DNA of 64,000 nt from Onchocerca lupi (GCA_028564675.1 JAOVVO010000287.1:30955-94954); one strand, 5' to 3'; numbered from the stretch's first letter, positions 12,263 through 25,270 are shown. The notes: a model not told the origin generated them from the letters alone. Numbers and translations are program-made.

Positions 12263-13295
12263 ATGGATGATGATATTGTTGATCTTCTGGTTGTTTCAAG
12301 CGTTGCTAGTGTCGGCTTTGTAGCTTTAACATATGTTGTTATTAAGGTTCACTTCTATTTTTTTCCAAATATTTAATCGCAGTAATTTCAAATTTTTTCA
12401 TTTATATGAAATTATCTTCGAGCATTATTAGCTTACTTCGCATACATGTATTCGTCTTTGAGATATTTGTTTGTTTTCTAGCTGATGCTGATCTATAACA
12501 TCGAAATTTTTCGAAATTTAAAAGCTTATCGCACATTAACCTCTGCAAACATAAATAGACATATTGCAATTTCTTGAGGATGATTAACTTTAATATATCT
12601 CAAAGAAGGCAAATATGAAATTAAAAGAATTTCTTTTGCTTCATAATTTTGCAAATTATAACTTACATGATTCCATATTGATAGTGCTTACAATACATTG
12701 CAGATTTATTCAGACAAAATTAGAATACGTTTATTGCGTCTTAAAAAGAAAACTAAGCATTTAATTGTTGTTCCGAATGTCGATGCTTTACAACACCCAG
12801 AATCAATATTGACATTCCAGAAGTTTAGTGTTACGAACGGAATGCATACTGAAAATTCAAGAAAGTAAGTTGTAAAATTATTGAAAGGAAAGAAACGGAA
12901 TTTCTTTATTCTTACTGTATCCTCATTTCTCTCGAATATTTTATTGTAATATATTTCGTTTAGTCACTAATAACTAATGTCTTCAGCTTGGATCATGAAT
13001 AACTACGATAAGATCATTCTTCCTGATACATAGTTGCCTGAGAAACTATGTGTTACGAAGACTATGATAGTTCTAAAGGGAAAATAAGTAATTTTTAATA
13101 AATTCTTAGGATTCTAACAGGTTTGGAGAACCCTTGAACAAGGAGTCAATAAAACGAGTACGAATAAAGGATGAGAGATGGAAAGATAAGTTGGAGAGTA
13201 GATCATCATCCAATTCATCAAAGATCGAAAGGCTGTCTTATGTTTCAATTTCATCCGGCACAAGTGCTTGGGTGCAGAGGCGAAAAACACTATAA
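12263..13295 (+). CDS. Small single-pass membrane protein of unknown function
   Basis: Proposed exons: 12263-12346, 12704-12864, 13121-13295, with consistent phases (0, 2) and 139 residues in total. The start follows 'tttactttacag' by 11 bases, a good trans-splice site. Residues 1-6 are acidic (MDDDIV). Residues about 7-28 form one hydrophobic helix (LLVVSSVASVGFVALTYVVI). Then comes a strongly basic segment (RIRLLRLKKKTKH) and a Ser/Lys/Arg-rich tail ending in a TAA. By the positive-inside rule the C-terminus should be cytosolic. I recognise no family. The exons are too short to stand out as open frames, so an automatic scan would miss the gene. Coding status rests on splice phase agreement and amino-acid composition. 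Confidence 0.68.
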
Positions 13296-13981
13296 TATAT
13301 AAGATAATTGACAGCGTTGTGATTAATCGATGATGCAACTATTGTTCAGAATGATTCACTTATGTCGCCAATAAATTTCCTTTGATGTTTGTTATGTATA
13401 TAGAACGATTCATGAAAAGGAAGTTTTGGAGATTTGTGACAAGTATACGAAGTACAAGAGAGGGTTGAAGATTGGAGTTATTCTTGAGAGTATACAGTAC
13501 TTAGCGATACGGTACTTAGCGTGAATTATTGTCTTATTCTCTGTCACAGGAAACTGAAGCCAATAGTATACGAGAATATTTTTGGGACTGAAATTGCACT
13601 TGGAGACTTCATTACTAAGGACATTATTACGGTTAAATATAGATTTCTCGTTGCAAATGCGTTTTTATGTTTTGAAGGAAGCAGAGAATCGCGGGTTTCG
13701 GCCTAGAATTGGTTTTATCTGAAAATTTCAATAATTACCAACTTCTGTATTTCATCCTTCAATCTCTTCTTAGCTCATTATAATGGTTAACATTATGTAA
13801 CATTCCAAGGAAGGAAGGATTATAAGTTGTCCTGAAATGTTGGCTTTATCATACTTTTTTATTGCGGTGATTGCGCCTGAAATTTCTCAAAGTTTATTTA
13901 CACGACTACTACAATTCATTTCTAAACTAATGATTAAATATATGACTTTTAGATTTTTTGGAACCAAGAAAACAAATTAGA

Positions 13982-14747
13982 ATGAGTTTTCGGGAAAATC
14001 CACACTTCCAAGAAGCGGAGGAGCATATGCTAGAACCAATCATAAGGTTACCGCTTGTTGATGCGCTTCGGAGAATTTCATCAAAACAAGGTATTTATTT
14101 AATTCTGAAATGTTACCTGTCAATTTGATCATCATTATATGGGTTTTGGAGAAATCATTTTTGTAATAATCGAGAGTCAAGTGATTCAAATTGATTTCTT
14201 TACTTTCCAAAACTAGCTTATCTTTCAGATACACAGTGTGGTTTTTTTGAATCTCAATATTATCACTGCTTAGAAGCCTTTGGACAAAAACTTGGTCGAA
14301 AATATTGCGATTTGGAGCGTCGGGATTTCAATGAATGCATCACAAATTACAAACAAGTTTTTTTTTTTGCTTTTTTTTAGTGGTTCTTGTAAATCGAATT
14401 TAAAAGTTGCTATTTTAGGTCAGGAATTTTTGAATTTTGTCTGATTTTTAAACGGGGTCTCGTTTGCTACTTTTAAATTTATCATGAAGTAATATTTTGA
14501 ATTGTCAAGATTTTTCTGTTCGGACCGTTTTGAAAAATAAAGCTAAGTCACTTCAATTTAAATTCAATTTGCAAAAATATTCCCTATGTTTTTCTTTCAT
14601 TTTTAGAAAAAACGAGCTGAATGGATCAGATTGCAATACAAATTGCACTGGGATACAAAAAAGCACGGACCACTGCCAGAGGGTGCGAAAATTGGTGAAT
14701 GTTATCCGGATTATTTCTCGCATAATCCTCCTGATGCAATTCATTAA
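13982..14747 (+). CDS. NDUFS5-like accessory subunit of mitochondrial complex I (twin CX9C)
   Basis: Proposed exons: 13982-14090, 14229-14356, 14607-14747, giving 125 residues. The middle exon carries two CX9C motifs: Cys-GFFESQYYH-Cys and Cys-DLERRDFNE-Cys. These fold as a disulfide-locked helical hairpin imported by the MIA40 pathway. The order CX9C, short loop, CX9C, basic segment (KKRAEWIRLQ) and the LEAFG/DFNEC wording fit NDUFS5 (15 kDa, complex I, intermembrane-space face) better than other CHCH proteins. The donor after exon 2 is weak (CAA|GTTTTT) but phase is kept. A trans-splice-like acceptor 'gacttttag' precedes the ATG. It lies 687 bases downstream of the preceding gene's stop. 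Confidence 0.82.
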
Positions 14748-15453
14748 AAAGATTTCAGCTGTTTGCTGTGCGAAAATTACTGATTGTTCTAAAGAACTTG
14801 AACCTTGCTTTTTGATCTAATTAATGCAACTGCAATATTTTCTACAATGTGATTAGCTATGAATACATTAAGGATTTCTTTAGTCATGTAATTTATCTTT
14901 CTTGTTGTACATCTCTCAAAATTCATTTTGTTTTATTATTGTTTATTTTTGTGCAAATTTTAGCAGAATTTTCCTAAATCATTTCATTTCGTCATATATT
15001 TCATTTTTATCATTCATCCCAGAAACCATTCTATTCCGTGAATATTATTTTCGACTTTAAATTATTTCCTGTTTATAACTACATGTATCATCTTCTTTAT
15101 TTCTAGATATCTTGAGATTGAATCAATTATAACTTATAATGAATAAAAAATATATGAAATAATTACATGCCACATCAAGTACCGGTCTCATTCAAACCTG
15201 CCTTTTTGTCCAGCTTTGTTGAAACATTGATGATTTCTGAGTGGTCAGTGGAAGAAATCAAAATTGTTCGTATTTATGAGAACGATTTTATCGATGTAAG
15301 AATCGTATATATGTATTTTTTTTTAATATGTTGAGGATGGGTAATGAGCAGGATCTCAATTATTATGTATTGGAAATCTGTTCGAGAAACCTATGGAAAA
15401 TTTTTACGTAGTTCCTGAACACCGTGGCATAATTTTTTCTTTTTTTTACAGAA

Positions 15454-18400
15454 ATGACAACTGTGGAAATGTATGGTTTGGAGTGGTGTAGGCATAGGCG
15501 AATACCGATTATTCATTTGGCGCGAATGATTCAAGCTCGTGAACTTGGTTGCCGGAAATCAGGTTTCTAAATAAACTCTGTAGTAAATGTAAATGTTATC
15601 ATTTGCAATTTTATTGTGCTAATTGGTATCGTGATATACAAATCAGTTGAGACCTATAATCTTTTAGGGCAAACTACGGAATGGTCTTACTTGAAACATT
15701 TCATGCAGTTATGTGAATTTAATTTCTCATTTCTTCAGGAACGCATTTCTTTTATGGTGCTCGACAATTTTATCAGTGCTTTCATCCAAGTTGTAGTATA
15801 TCAGGAGTTGATAAAAAAAATTTGATCATTAAAAGGTTGTTTCGTTTTAAAAGTGAAATGTGATATCCAAGGTGTCTTTTGATATTCATTGTAATAAATT
15901 GTAACTGTAATTTATTGCAGATGGTTCACTGGAGTTGTTTTAATTGGAAAACTGTTAGAAATGATAGAGATCTCCTAACAAAAAAAAAAAAAAAAGGGAA
16001 AAAAGATCAGATTTCAAGTTTCAAGTCTTGTTTCACTTGTGAGCTATATATAGTTCACAATTGTTTTCAGAAAAATGAAAAGCTAAAAACGTTACAGATT
16101 TTCGCCAGATGGACGTAGTCTCGTTTGTTTTTCCTCAAACTGTCATGATTTATTTGTTTTTGATTATCGTGGTTTTACAAGTGCTTACAACAAGCAGCCG
16201 GAAACCATGTTTGAGGTGAAGTTTGGATTTAGTAATCATTAACTATTCTCTCTAAGCATTCCCTCCCGCTGTTTTTCTCTGTTTTGTAAAGCAAATCTAT
16301 AAAAGTGTTTGTTTGCTATGTCTTACAATCAAGCATGATTAGTACGAAACTTTTGATAAATCAGATTTGCATAATTTGACATGTCATTTCCGTTCTTAAT
16401 TCACATTTTATTGAATTGATTTTTCATTTTTTTAGTCTTTAATTTATTTTAATTCTGTAAAGCAAGATTTTATTGCATTTGCCTTCATTTAGCCCCTCAA
16501 ACAAATATTTTATTTTTTTAGGACGTTTTTCCAGAGCGCTTTGCAGTGAATCTGATAACTGATGAAGAAGAAGGAGTTGTATTAAACAAAGAATTCGTTT
16601 TTTTTACAGAGGATTGCCGTTATTTACTAGGTTTGCCTTTGACAAAAATAAATTGTTTCCAAATTTTCAAGAAACTAAAAAATATTGACAGTTGATGAAT
16701 CGATATTTCCTTTTGCTTAAAGAGTTGAATTTGGGAAGGTCGTTTTAGTATCGACTGTGAGGACTATATAGATCACGTTTAAAAAATTTTGTAGTAAAAA
16801 ATATCTTAATGAATTATATTCGTTGATGTATCGAAAAGGTTTTATAATTTTTTAGTGATCTTATTGGCGAGGAAACATAACTCAAACAGAAGTTATTTCA
16901 GTACTTAAATAATAGCGGCATGCACGATGTGCTTTATTTGCAGTTGCTGCGGAATATCCTACATCGGAAAATGCTCTAAGATGGGGTGATGTTTATCAAA
17001 ATAACGAATCACTTCCTCCGGTTTCAGTGCAGGCACTTATAAATTACATCGTTTATTGCATCGACATGAATGTTAGATTTGCTTGAAGCTCCATGCACTT
17101 CTTTCTATTTTTTTAGCGTAGTACTTAGAAGTGAGAGATTTCAAATAGATTTTGCAGAAATAATGCTCCCATTTCTTGATAGAAATTGTATAAATTATGT
17201 AAATCCTTAATGTATTAAAAGGTAAACAAATTAGCCATGAGGTAATAATAGAGTTGCTGATTTTTCTAAACTGGAATTGACTTTCTAGACAGGTGATATC
17301 TGTGACAAATATTATCTGGATGCAGATCGTCTTTGGATATCTCGCGGCGTAACTTTGATAGGTTATCTTCTGGCTATTCTTTCATTTCAACATCAAACGA
17401 TTCATTTTTTGCATATTAGCGAAGATACTGGTTATTTCACTCTGCTTGGCCATGTTGGACGGTTAGTTTTGTTTATTTTTTTTTTTTTTTTTTTGGATTG
17501 AATTCATGTTTTTTTTTGAATTGTTTTCATGATATTCTTGCATCTAAATAAATTGTGGAAAATGAAGTTTATGGGTTACGAAATGTAATACAAAAGATTA
17601 CTAAAATCGTTAGAATTTCTGCTTCATTCTCCAAAGCTCCAATTCTAATAATCTACGAAGTTTCTCCAAGCCTATAAAGCTCCAACATTATTTTTAAATT
17701 TATGTAGTATGAAAGTAAGAGCTAGTAGTGAAAAGCTGTTATATTAGGAAGCAAAGCCTTTTTTACATGATTTATTCGTTTCAAAACATTCTTTAACTTC
17801 GTGAATACTAGTAATTGAAAAGTATATCTGGGAAAAATCCAAGAAATCTGAAATTCTTCTGTTGAAGAGATCTTTATCTAAATTTTTAAATTTAGTTTAT
17901 GACTTGTAGGTATTTATTTGCTGACGATGAGGATCTTGTAATGGCAGCTGAAAAAAGTCCGGATAGTCCTACCACGGACGTTGTTCTTAGTGGTTTGCTT
18001 TTATTAAATCATTTAATTATCTTCTGAATTTTGAAATAATTAGATTTTTGTTTTTTCTATTAAAAGAAAAATTTTTTTTTCTGTTCCTTTTCTATTTAAA
18101 AAGCAATTTCGCTTCCGACATATCATCAAATCCTTGTTGTTAAAATTCTTATCACTTGATAGTTTTTATCTGAAAAAAATAGCAGTTATTATACAGTTTC
18201 ATGTCATGAGCTCTTCGACAAGATTCCATTCTCATGTAATGTACTGTATCTTATATAATGTGCATTCTACTCGTAAGGCGCTGTTTGTGCTAGTCTTAAC
18301 GTCTGTGAAATAATCTTGCTATCAAAGTCTCATAATTGCGTTTGATCTCTTTAGCAGTTGTGTTTCCGATTATTAATCTGATTTTAACCAACTGAAACAA

Positions 18401-20337
18401 ATATTACCTTTTCGCAAAATAGTAGCTCGCGAGATCTATTGCTCTGGATCTATTATCCCAGAATGTTCAGAACGGTTTTTACGGAAAAATAAGATATTAT
18501 AAAAGACAGTTGTTAATTAATAAAATTTTTCTTGGCTTCAGAATTTAAATATAAATTTGAGAACTTTGTAGGAATAAAGCAACGAATTTTGACATATCTT
18601 TATCATCGATGTGCAGATTCAACTCAAGTGGACAATTTCTTGCATACTTTTGCACAATTTCGATCGTTAAGGATGTGGCAAATGCAGTTGGTTACTCCAA
18701 GCGTTATATTAATTCGTTTTGTGAACGAAGGTATCAGTTTTTTGATCCTGATCCTTTAGTCCCACTATATTATATTCACCAAAATAGATATATTATTAAC
18801 TTGATCATGCTTTCCCATGATATTTCGTTTAGAAGCGTTTGCTGCGACTCCAGGAATTGGCAGCTACCCATTATTACTCGTGCTGATGGATTGGCAAAGA
18901 GGTGATATTCTAGGTGCATTTGATCGTTATTCAGCAAATTTTTTGAAGTTGATAGAAAAATGTCAAGAAGAACTAAAATATGCTCATATTTCGTCGAATC
19001 GTTTTCCTTGCACCATTCAACACTGTCAACAAGCGCTGGTGGCCTACGAACGTATGAAAGATGCACTAACTGATGCTCGAGGAGGTTAATCATAATAGAT
19101 TTACTGTGGTTTATCATTTGAATCTGCTTTAAAAAATTTAATTTATTATGCATGATTATATGGAGAGCTCTGAAATTAGCAACTATAATATGCGGTTTGC
19201 AGTGATTAAAAAATATCGAAACTTCATAGAACATAAGAAAATTCAGAGAGGAAAAATTTTGGAATTAATTTTACTTGACGTTAATAATATTATACATTTG
19301 GTACGTTCTGTACAGACTTTTTCAAAAATACTTCCAAAATGTTATTTATCTGGTTGTTAAATCCAACCCTCAACTATATTGTTGGTGACATTTTTTTTTC
19401 GGATTTCGTAATGCATAATATTAAAAGGAATCATCTACTTGATGTTTAACCTTTCACAAATATTAGTTACAGGGTCTGATAGGGAAACACGGAGACGTAT
19501 TATATGTCAATTGCCTTATTCATTCAGTTATATTCCTGTAGAAACTCCATATTTGGATCCATCAATGTTTCGCTTTGATGATCGACTGATTACACTTATT
19601 GAACGGACGAAATTAACCGATAGTGAAGTGATTCGGTTAGGATTTACCATTTCTATTATTTCACGGTTGTTATTGGGTGTATTTTTATTTCAGTTTTTCT
19701 GGAATTTCTTGAGAGAGTTGAAATCTGTTGGAATTTTCAGTTAACACACTGTATAGTGGAACTAAAAATTTCAAGCGTGATTTGAATGGTTTTCTGTTGT
19801 ACGATGGATTAGAATTGATTTTTCCTCTCTTTTTCTCTCCACATGTCCCAACTTTTCTTTTACAAACATTGTTGATAAAACTGTTGCTCCTTCTAGTTTC
19901 TTCAGTGGATAGTTTTTAATAACTTTGCAACAAAATTAGGAGCGTATCATTTTAAAATACTTATCCTTTTTATTTTACTTTTTCTTTTTCCTGCTATAAG
20001 GTGACAGAGAATTTTGCAAACATTTTTTATGAATCTTCGAAAATTGTTTTTTAATTTTGTGAGTTAAGTTTTCTATGAAGAAGATATGGTATAAATTTTA
20101 AAAGCCATAGATATTACTGCAGAAATACTTTTTAACTTTCAAAGCAATGCTAAATTCAGATTTTTTTCTCGTCTAACGTGTTTGCCGTTGTTCGAAATGC
20201 ATCTTAACCAAGGTCGCTTTGTTCAACTTCTCTTTCATCCGACAGATCCATTCGCTATTTCAGTCGATCGGACACGTGGGCTTGGTACTGCCACTTTCCA
20301 TTTGCCACCATTTATCACACCTGACGACCCGGCATGA
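15454..20337 (+). CDS. det1: DET1 homologue, CRL4 ubiquitin ligase adaptor
   Basis: Eleven proposed exons: 15454-15562, 15739-15835, 16098-16215, 16522-16630, 16944-17071, 17289-17461, 17910-17992, 18542-18730, 18833-19084, 19473-19635, 20160-20337. All are GT-AG with matching phases and give 532 residues, close to the 550 of human DET1. Landmarks in order: RIPIIHLARMIQARE with SGTHFFYGARQFY; FSPDGRSLVCFSS; LNKEFVFFTEDCRYLL; YIVYCIDMNTGDICD; LLAILSFQHQTIHFL; KQRILTYLYHRC; RSLRMWQMQL; PYLDPSMFRFDDRLI; and the C-terminal FHPTDPFAISVDRT. DET1 with DDB1, COP1 and CUL4 directs ubiquitination of nuclear transcription factors. The ATG sits two bases after a 'tttttttacag' acceptor. Open frames in the large introns (for example 19,148-19,360) are not part of the gene. 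Confidence 0.92.
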
Positions 20338-20904
20338 GAAATCCATTTTTTCCAAAGTTAAATTACCACTCATTGTTTTTTGAAGATATTCAAAATCCTT
20401 TGTATATTTAATAATTGTATACATCTATGTTTTGTTATCGTTAATTGTTACAATTTGTTTCCTCGATCTTTGGCATTATATTTTCATTATTTGAAATGTA
20501 TTAGTAAATCATTAAATTCTGATTTTCAGTTTCTTCCATTTTAAATAAATCCAAGTTATTGAATAAGCTATTCTAGTTATTAATTAAATTTTTATTAGAA
20601 ATTAGTCTTAAACTATCTGTTGTTTAAGGAACATGATAAATATGACTCAGTTTAACTGAGGAATAAATTGAGGAGAAAAGATAAAAGCATTGTTGAATTT
20701 CAGAAATCGACATTAAGATTATTACAGCAAAATATCCCCTGTGATAGAGAACAGAGAGGATCAGCTGCCATTCTTACATATTTGATGCTAAAGTTTAGAA
20801 TGAGATTGTAAAGTGCTTCTTAGCAAGATTTTCATTGAAATCCTTTACTCCTCTTACAAAGGAAATTGAACAAGTTTAGAACTTCTCAATTTTGCAAGCA
20901 AAGA

Positions 20905-23721
20905 ATGATGTGTTCATCAGTTATTGAGGTACATGTTGCTTTGATTGGGATGACAGGTTGTGGGAAATCAGGTGAGACTTACCACATTATTTATCGATTT
21001 TTGGTAGAAATCAGGTGAGACTTACTGCATTATTTACCGATTTTCGCTATTTTGGTTAAAACTACTGCAAATACTCTTATAATCTCTCTTTCCTAACTTT
21101 TATGTAATTTTTATTATCTAGCAAAAGAACGAATGCAGCAGTAATGTCAAGTTTCTCATTTTCTTCATGGATAAATTATTGATGTTTTTCGCTGAATTTG
21201 ACATTGTATAATAATATTCTGTTCTTTGCTAATTACTTAGGATAGTAATATTTATTGTCAGTTAAAAAATGAATTTTTTCTTGAATTTTCTATCATTTCT
21301 TCCAATAACTTATATTTTCTACTAATAAAATTAAGCCAATGTGTCTTTCAAATTTTTAAATTGCTCTGTCATTTCTTCATCAATATTATACTTGGTTAAT
21401 TTGCAAATATTTCCGTTATAATCGTTATTTACTTTTTAGCTTTGGCAGTAAAGTACATAGCAGGTCGGTTTATTGGCGAATATGACCCAACTCTTGGTTT
21501 GTTTTTGCCTTTTCTTAATTTTGATATGTATAAATTTAAGATCTAACATCTCACCTCTCACATTCATCGCTCAGTAATGACGAAACTTCTCCATAATAGT
21601 CAAGAAGTTATTTCCATACTTTTTAAATTATACTTATTTGAATTTAAATTCCATTCTTAGAAGATACTTATTGTCGTCAAGATGTTTTACTCTCGCAACC
21701 GATAGTCGTGTGGTTAATGGATACGGTGGATGGTTTAGGAAAAGATGCGATGCGTTACATTTCGTGGGCTGATGTTTACATCATTGTTAGTCTTTCAAAA
21801 TAGAAAAATTATTGTAAACTTTCAATTTGTGTGAATTGATTTTAGAATTATTAAAATGACCCACCCTAAAAACATTTTTTAATCTAACTCTTTTCTTTAA
21901 ATTAAAATCCCCACTTTGTTTCTGAACTAGACAAATTTGATCAAAAAGTAGGACAAAATGAGCAATTCCTTATTCTACAACTTACTGTAATCCCTTTATT
22001 TTCTCCAAAATTAATTAGCGGATGGCTACTTCACGAAGAAAGCTACAAAAAAGAAATTAGTGGCTTCATTAAATTACTTTTTCAATTTTTTATAAAGAAT
22101 TAAATTTGTAATGTTTTGTTATATATTTTCCTTGTTATAATAAGGCAATATACTTTGCATGTTGAGAACTAAAAATCCAAATATTTCTGAAAAAAAAAAA
22201 GACAATTTACCATTTTGAGACATATGACATAACATCACAATTGTCTCTGCAATACGCAGAATCGATAATGCAACAGATTTCAACTCATGAACATCAACTT
22301 TGTGCACGGCAACACAAATGTTTACTTGTGGGGAACAAAACTGATCTTGAACGCTATCGGTAAGTAGTTGTAAAAAAAAATTGCTCTGCAAAATTGAATT
22401 CGATTGAAAAAATTTTACTTTTTGAAGATTTTGGTAGAAAATAGTGGAGATATGAAATACCTGATTAGTATTTGCACTGTCTTACTAATTTTCTTCCAAG
22501 ATATTCAATGTTCAGAAACAAGCAAGTTGAATTTTCAAAATTTCAAGCCCCTGGATTCAAAAATTGCTAGACTGAAATTTTCAGTCTAATTTTTTTACCA
22601 TCAGAAATTTTTTTTACTATCAAAAATCTGCAGGATATGGTTTGCTTTCACTACATTATTCTTTACCTACTGCAAACTCTTTTTTAAAAAAAAGTCTGAT
22701 TTTTCTTCAAATTTGCCAAGGTATCCAACTTTGGCAATCAATACTACTGATTGATGAGAATTTTATTTTTCTGTGATAAAAAAAAATCAAAACCAGATTA
22801 TCCAATCACAGCAATATAAAAAAATTTGATTAGTTTTGGTAGTTACACCGGATATTTTTCTATTGGAGCTAACTTTTTTAGTCAGGTGAGTGAATCAGAT
22901 GGTGAAAAGCTAGCGAAACGATTTGGTGTGATGTTCGGCGAAATCTCAGCAGTAGATGAGTGGGAACGAGTTGCTGCGCTTTTCAGACGTCCAATTACTG
23001 TGCTCTTAACTGATCGGTCCAAAAGGCATAGTCCATCTCAACGACTCTGTTCTTCTGACTCTGAAATCGCTTCTTCGGGTAAGTTTCATTCTTAATGTTT
23101 CAAAGAAATAATATTGAAATAAAAAAAAAAAGTATTACTGAAATATCAATGATGCTGAACATATATTTCGGAGAAAAGAAGAATGGTAGTGATTCAGTTG
23201 AATCGAAGGCATAAGATATATTTTCGGAAGCAGCAAGCAAATCTTCATTCATACTGGAACGATGGGGAATGCCTTAAAATGCCTTAAAGCAGTCTAATGA
23301 GAGAATAAATTTTAAAGAATGATGAATCGTGAAATAGAAAAAAATTCCAAAATGAGTGTATCTTCAATAGACTTATATACGAATAGTTTCTTTGAATCAT
23401 CATCTGATGGTGCATTAGTCTTGCAGATCTGTTATTGATTCGATTTTTTGGCGAATTTTTTCATAAAATTTGATCTGTGCAACTTTTTGTTGTGGCGGAA
23501 AAATGATTTTTTTGTTCTTAAATAATTTTATTCCAATTTTTTTTTACGAGTTATTTTTTAGAAAAATCTTTTCAGTAAATAAAAGTGCTTTCTCGATGAA
23601 GAATTCTGGCCGTTGCAGTACATTCGGTCTTCGTTCAAAGAGCCCGAAAGGTGTTGACATGGTTAAAATGCCTTCATCAAAAAAGAGTGGCCACAAATTG
23701 CTGAAACTTTTCCATAACTGA
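20905..23721 (+). CDS. RERG/RASL-type small GTPase with altered catalytic residues
   Basis: Proposed exons: 20905-20971, 21440-21496, 21661-21785, 22220-22359, 22882-23078, 23576-23721, giving 243 residues. The P-loop is GMTGCGKS (residues 15-22). Next come GRFIGEYDPTLEDTY (switch I/effector region, as in RERG and RASL proteins), a switch II reading DTVDGLGKD in place of DTAGQE, the G4 motif GNKTDLE followed by RQVSESDGEKLA (very RERG-like), and G5-like GEISA. Ras G12 is replaced by Thr, G60 by Asp and Q61 by Gly, so hydrolysis should be poor. The C-terminal 75 residues are basic and Ser-rich and end KLLKLFHN with no CAAX box, which is normal for RERG/RASL. The acceptor of exon 4 is 'ttttgag'. 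The start could also be the next codon, also ATG. Confidence 0.83.
20965..21044. repeat. Tandem duplication of a splice-donor region
   Basis: The block 'aaatcaggtgagacttac' plus about 18 further bases occurs twice, at 20,965-21,001 and 21,008-21,044, with a 43-base period and few mismatches. The first copy holds the proposed exon 1 donor of the GTPase gene (TCAG|GTGAGA). The second carries an identical donor. Confidence 0.85.
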
Positions 23722-24495
23722 ATTCTCGCTTGTATTGAGTCTTTTATTTTTCTGTATGATGATCGTAAATAGATTTTGGCTTTTTGAGTTGTTTTTAATA
23801 GCATAGGGAATCAAATCATCCATTTATTTATTTCATCGTTGACATTCAATGTAAACGAGAATGCGAATAAAATTAAAAATCAGAGCAATTAGATCTCTGA
23901 TCTGATTCTCTGTTCTTCTTACTATCTTTGTTCTGCTTGCTATTTCGCTGTTTTCTTCTGTTGAGCAATTTTCAACCTGTTATATTATTACTATTGTTAT
24001 ATCAATCATGGGACAGAAAATGCGATAAAATAACCAGAAACCAAAATAATTCTCGATAATTAATTAAAGTTATACATCCTGCAAAATAGAACACTTTTAC
24101 TGGAGAAAATGTTTGCCAGACATACCCTTACGGCATACATGAGCGTTTGCTTGTATTTTTTTGAGCTAGAAAATAAAAAAAATGAAATAAAATCTTTTAT
24201 GAAGTGAATTGAATTTTAGATTTGTGGAATTGAAGTCCCATGAGACTGATTACTATTTGTTGCATATATATGCGACTTTCGAAAATAGCTATTATGATAA
24301 TTTTCGAAAATTGCAAAAATTATGAAAAGAGAGTGTATCGTGTTTTATATTGTTTTTTAATGATTCGGCGCTCTAGATGATAATAAGTTGGTATGGGAAT
24401 ATGGGAAGGAGAATATTTTGAAATATTTTCTTGAGATGTTGAGGACAGTTTTACTTCATTCGTTTAGTTTTGTGTTTTTTGTTTCCTTTGAATAG
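23722..24495. other. Intergenic, no gene seen
   Basis: 3' flank of the GTPase gene. AT-rich, with no open frame with splice context on either strand. Confidence 0.45.
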
Positions 24496-24682
24496 GTATA
24501 ACTGGGCTAGAAGACTCTTAGAAATAGTAATAGAAGGAGGAATTATTCATTCGAAAAAATGCGATCATTATGCAAATTTCGAGTCGATTCTTTCACTATT
24601 ACTCGATTTAACCAATGCTGAAAGTGCTCTCTTGCGAAGAACTCTGAACCTTCATCGTTCTACGGCTTTTCTTGATTTCTAG
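24496..24682 (+). other. Orphan exon-like open frame
   Basis: After a 'tttgaatag' acceptor the frame reads YNWARRLLEIVIEGG, continues through LLLDLTNAESALLRR and ends STAFLDF-stop. Composition looks coding: amphipathic helices, Leu-rich, and no stop for 62 codons in AT-rich DNA. No ATG or partner exon was found between it and the GTPase gene. It could be an alternative last exon of that gene, since its entry phase would fit the exon ending at 22,359, or a remnant. Unrecognised family. Confidence 0.35.
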
Positions 24683-25270
24683 CTATCATAAAAAGCTAAC
24701 TTTAAGAGAGGATAACTCATTGATAGCGACGCTTTCCTATTCATAATTCTGTCATTTTGCACCATGGAGAGAGAAGAGAGTTTATATGAGTTTTATTCCA
24801 AGTAATTTTTGCATCATTTAATGTACATTCAGTATCTGTCGCTTGATATATATCTTCCAGCTAATATAATATAAATTTTACTGATTCCGTCGCATCATAG
24901 TATGAGTCAGTTTGTTTGAGAATTCCTATGAAATTCTTTCTTTTCTTTTCTTACAATAGTCACTTGACTCATGGCCTCAGCTCTGGGAATCTCCTCTCTT
25001 GATATATTGAAGCATCCAGGCAAATTATGAATTCAGATAGTTTTGCGAACTGTCATCCAGTAATAATTCGGTGCTCGGAGCCATCTTGTACGCAGTATCT
25101 TCCAAATTATGTTTCTCGGATTTTCACTTAACAATCATCTTTCCATGCTACAATAGCTATAATGAATTATGCGTAGTAGGGCTTCTATATATACAACGTA
25201 TTTTGCGCGTACAATTTTGTTACGAATTGTTATCAAAAGGATAAAACTATTGTATCATCATAAATGCGAG
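24683..25270. other. Intergenic upstream of spartin
   Basis: No additional gene is visible. The spartin open frame continues upstream to an ATG at 25,169, but the residues before 25,271 are not spartin-like. Confidence 0.4.

Noticed and set aside
15166..15295. Open stretch MPHQVPVSFKPAFL... with a GTAAGA donor, possible extra first exon of DET1
   Set aside because: Joining it to the exon at 15,452 creates an immediate stop, and DET1 is already complete from 15,454.
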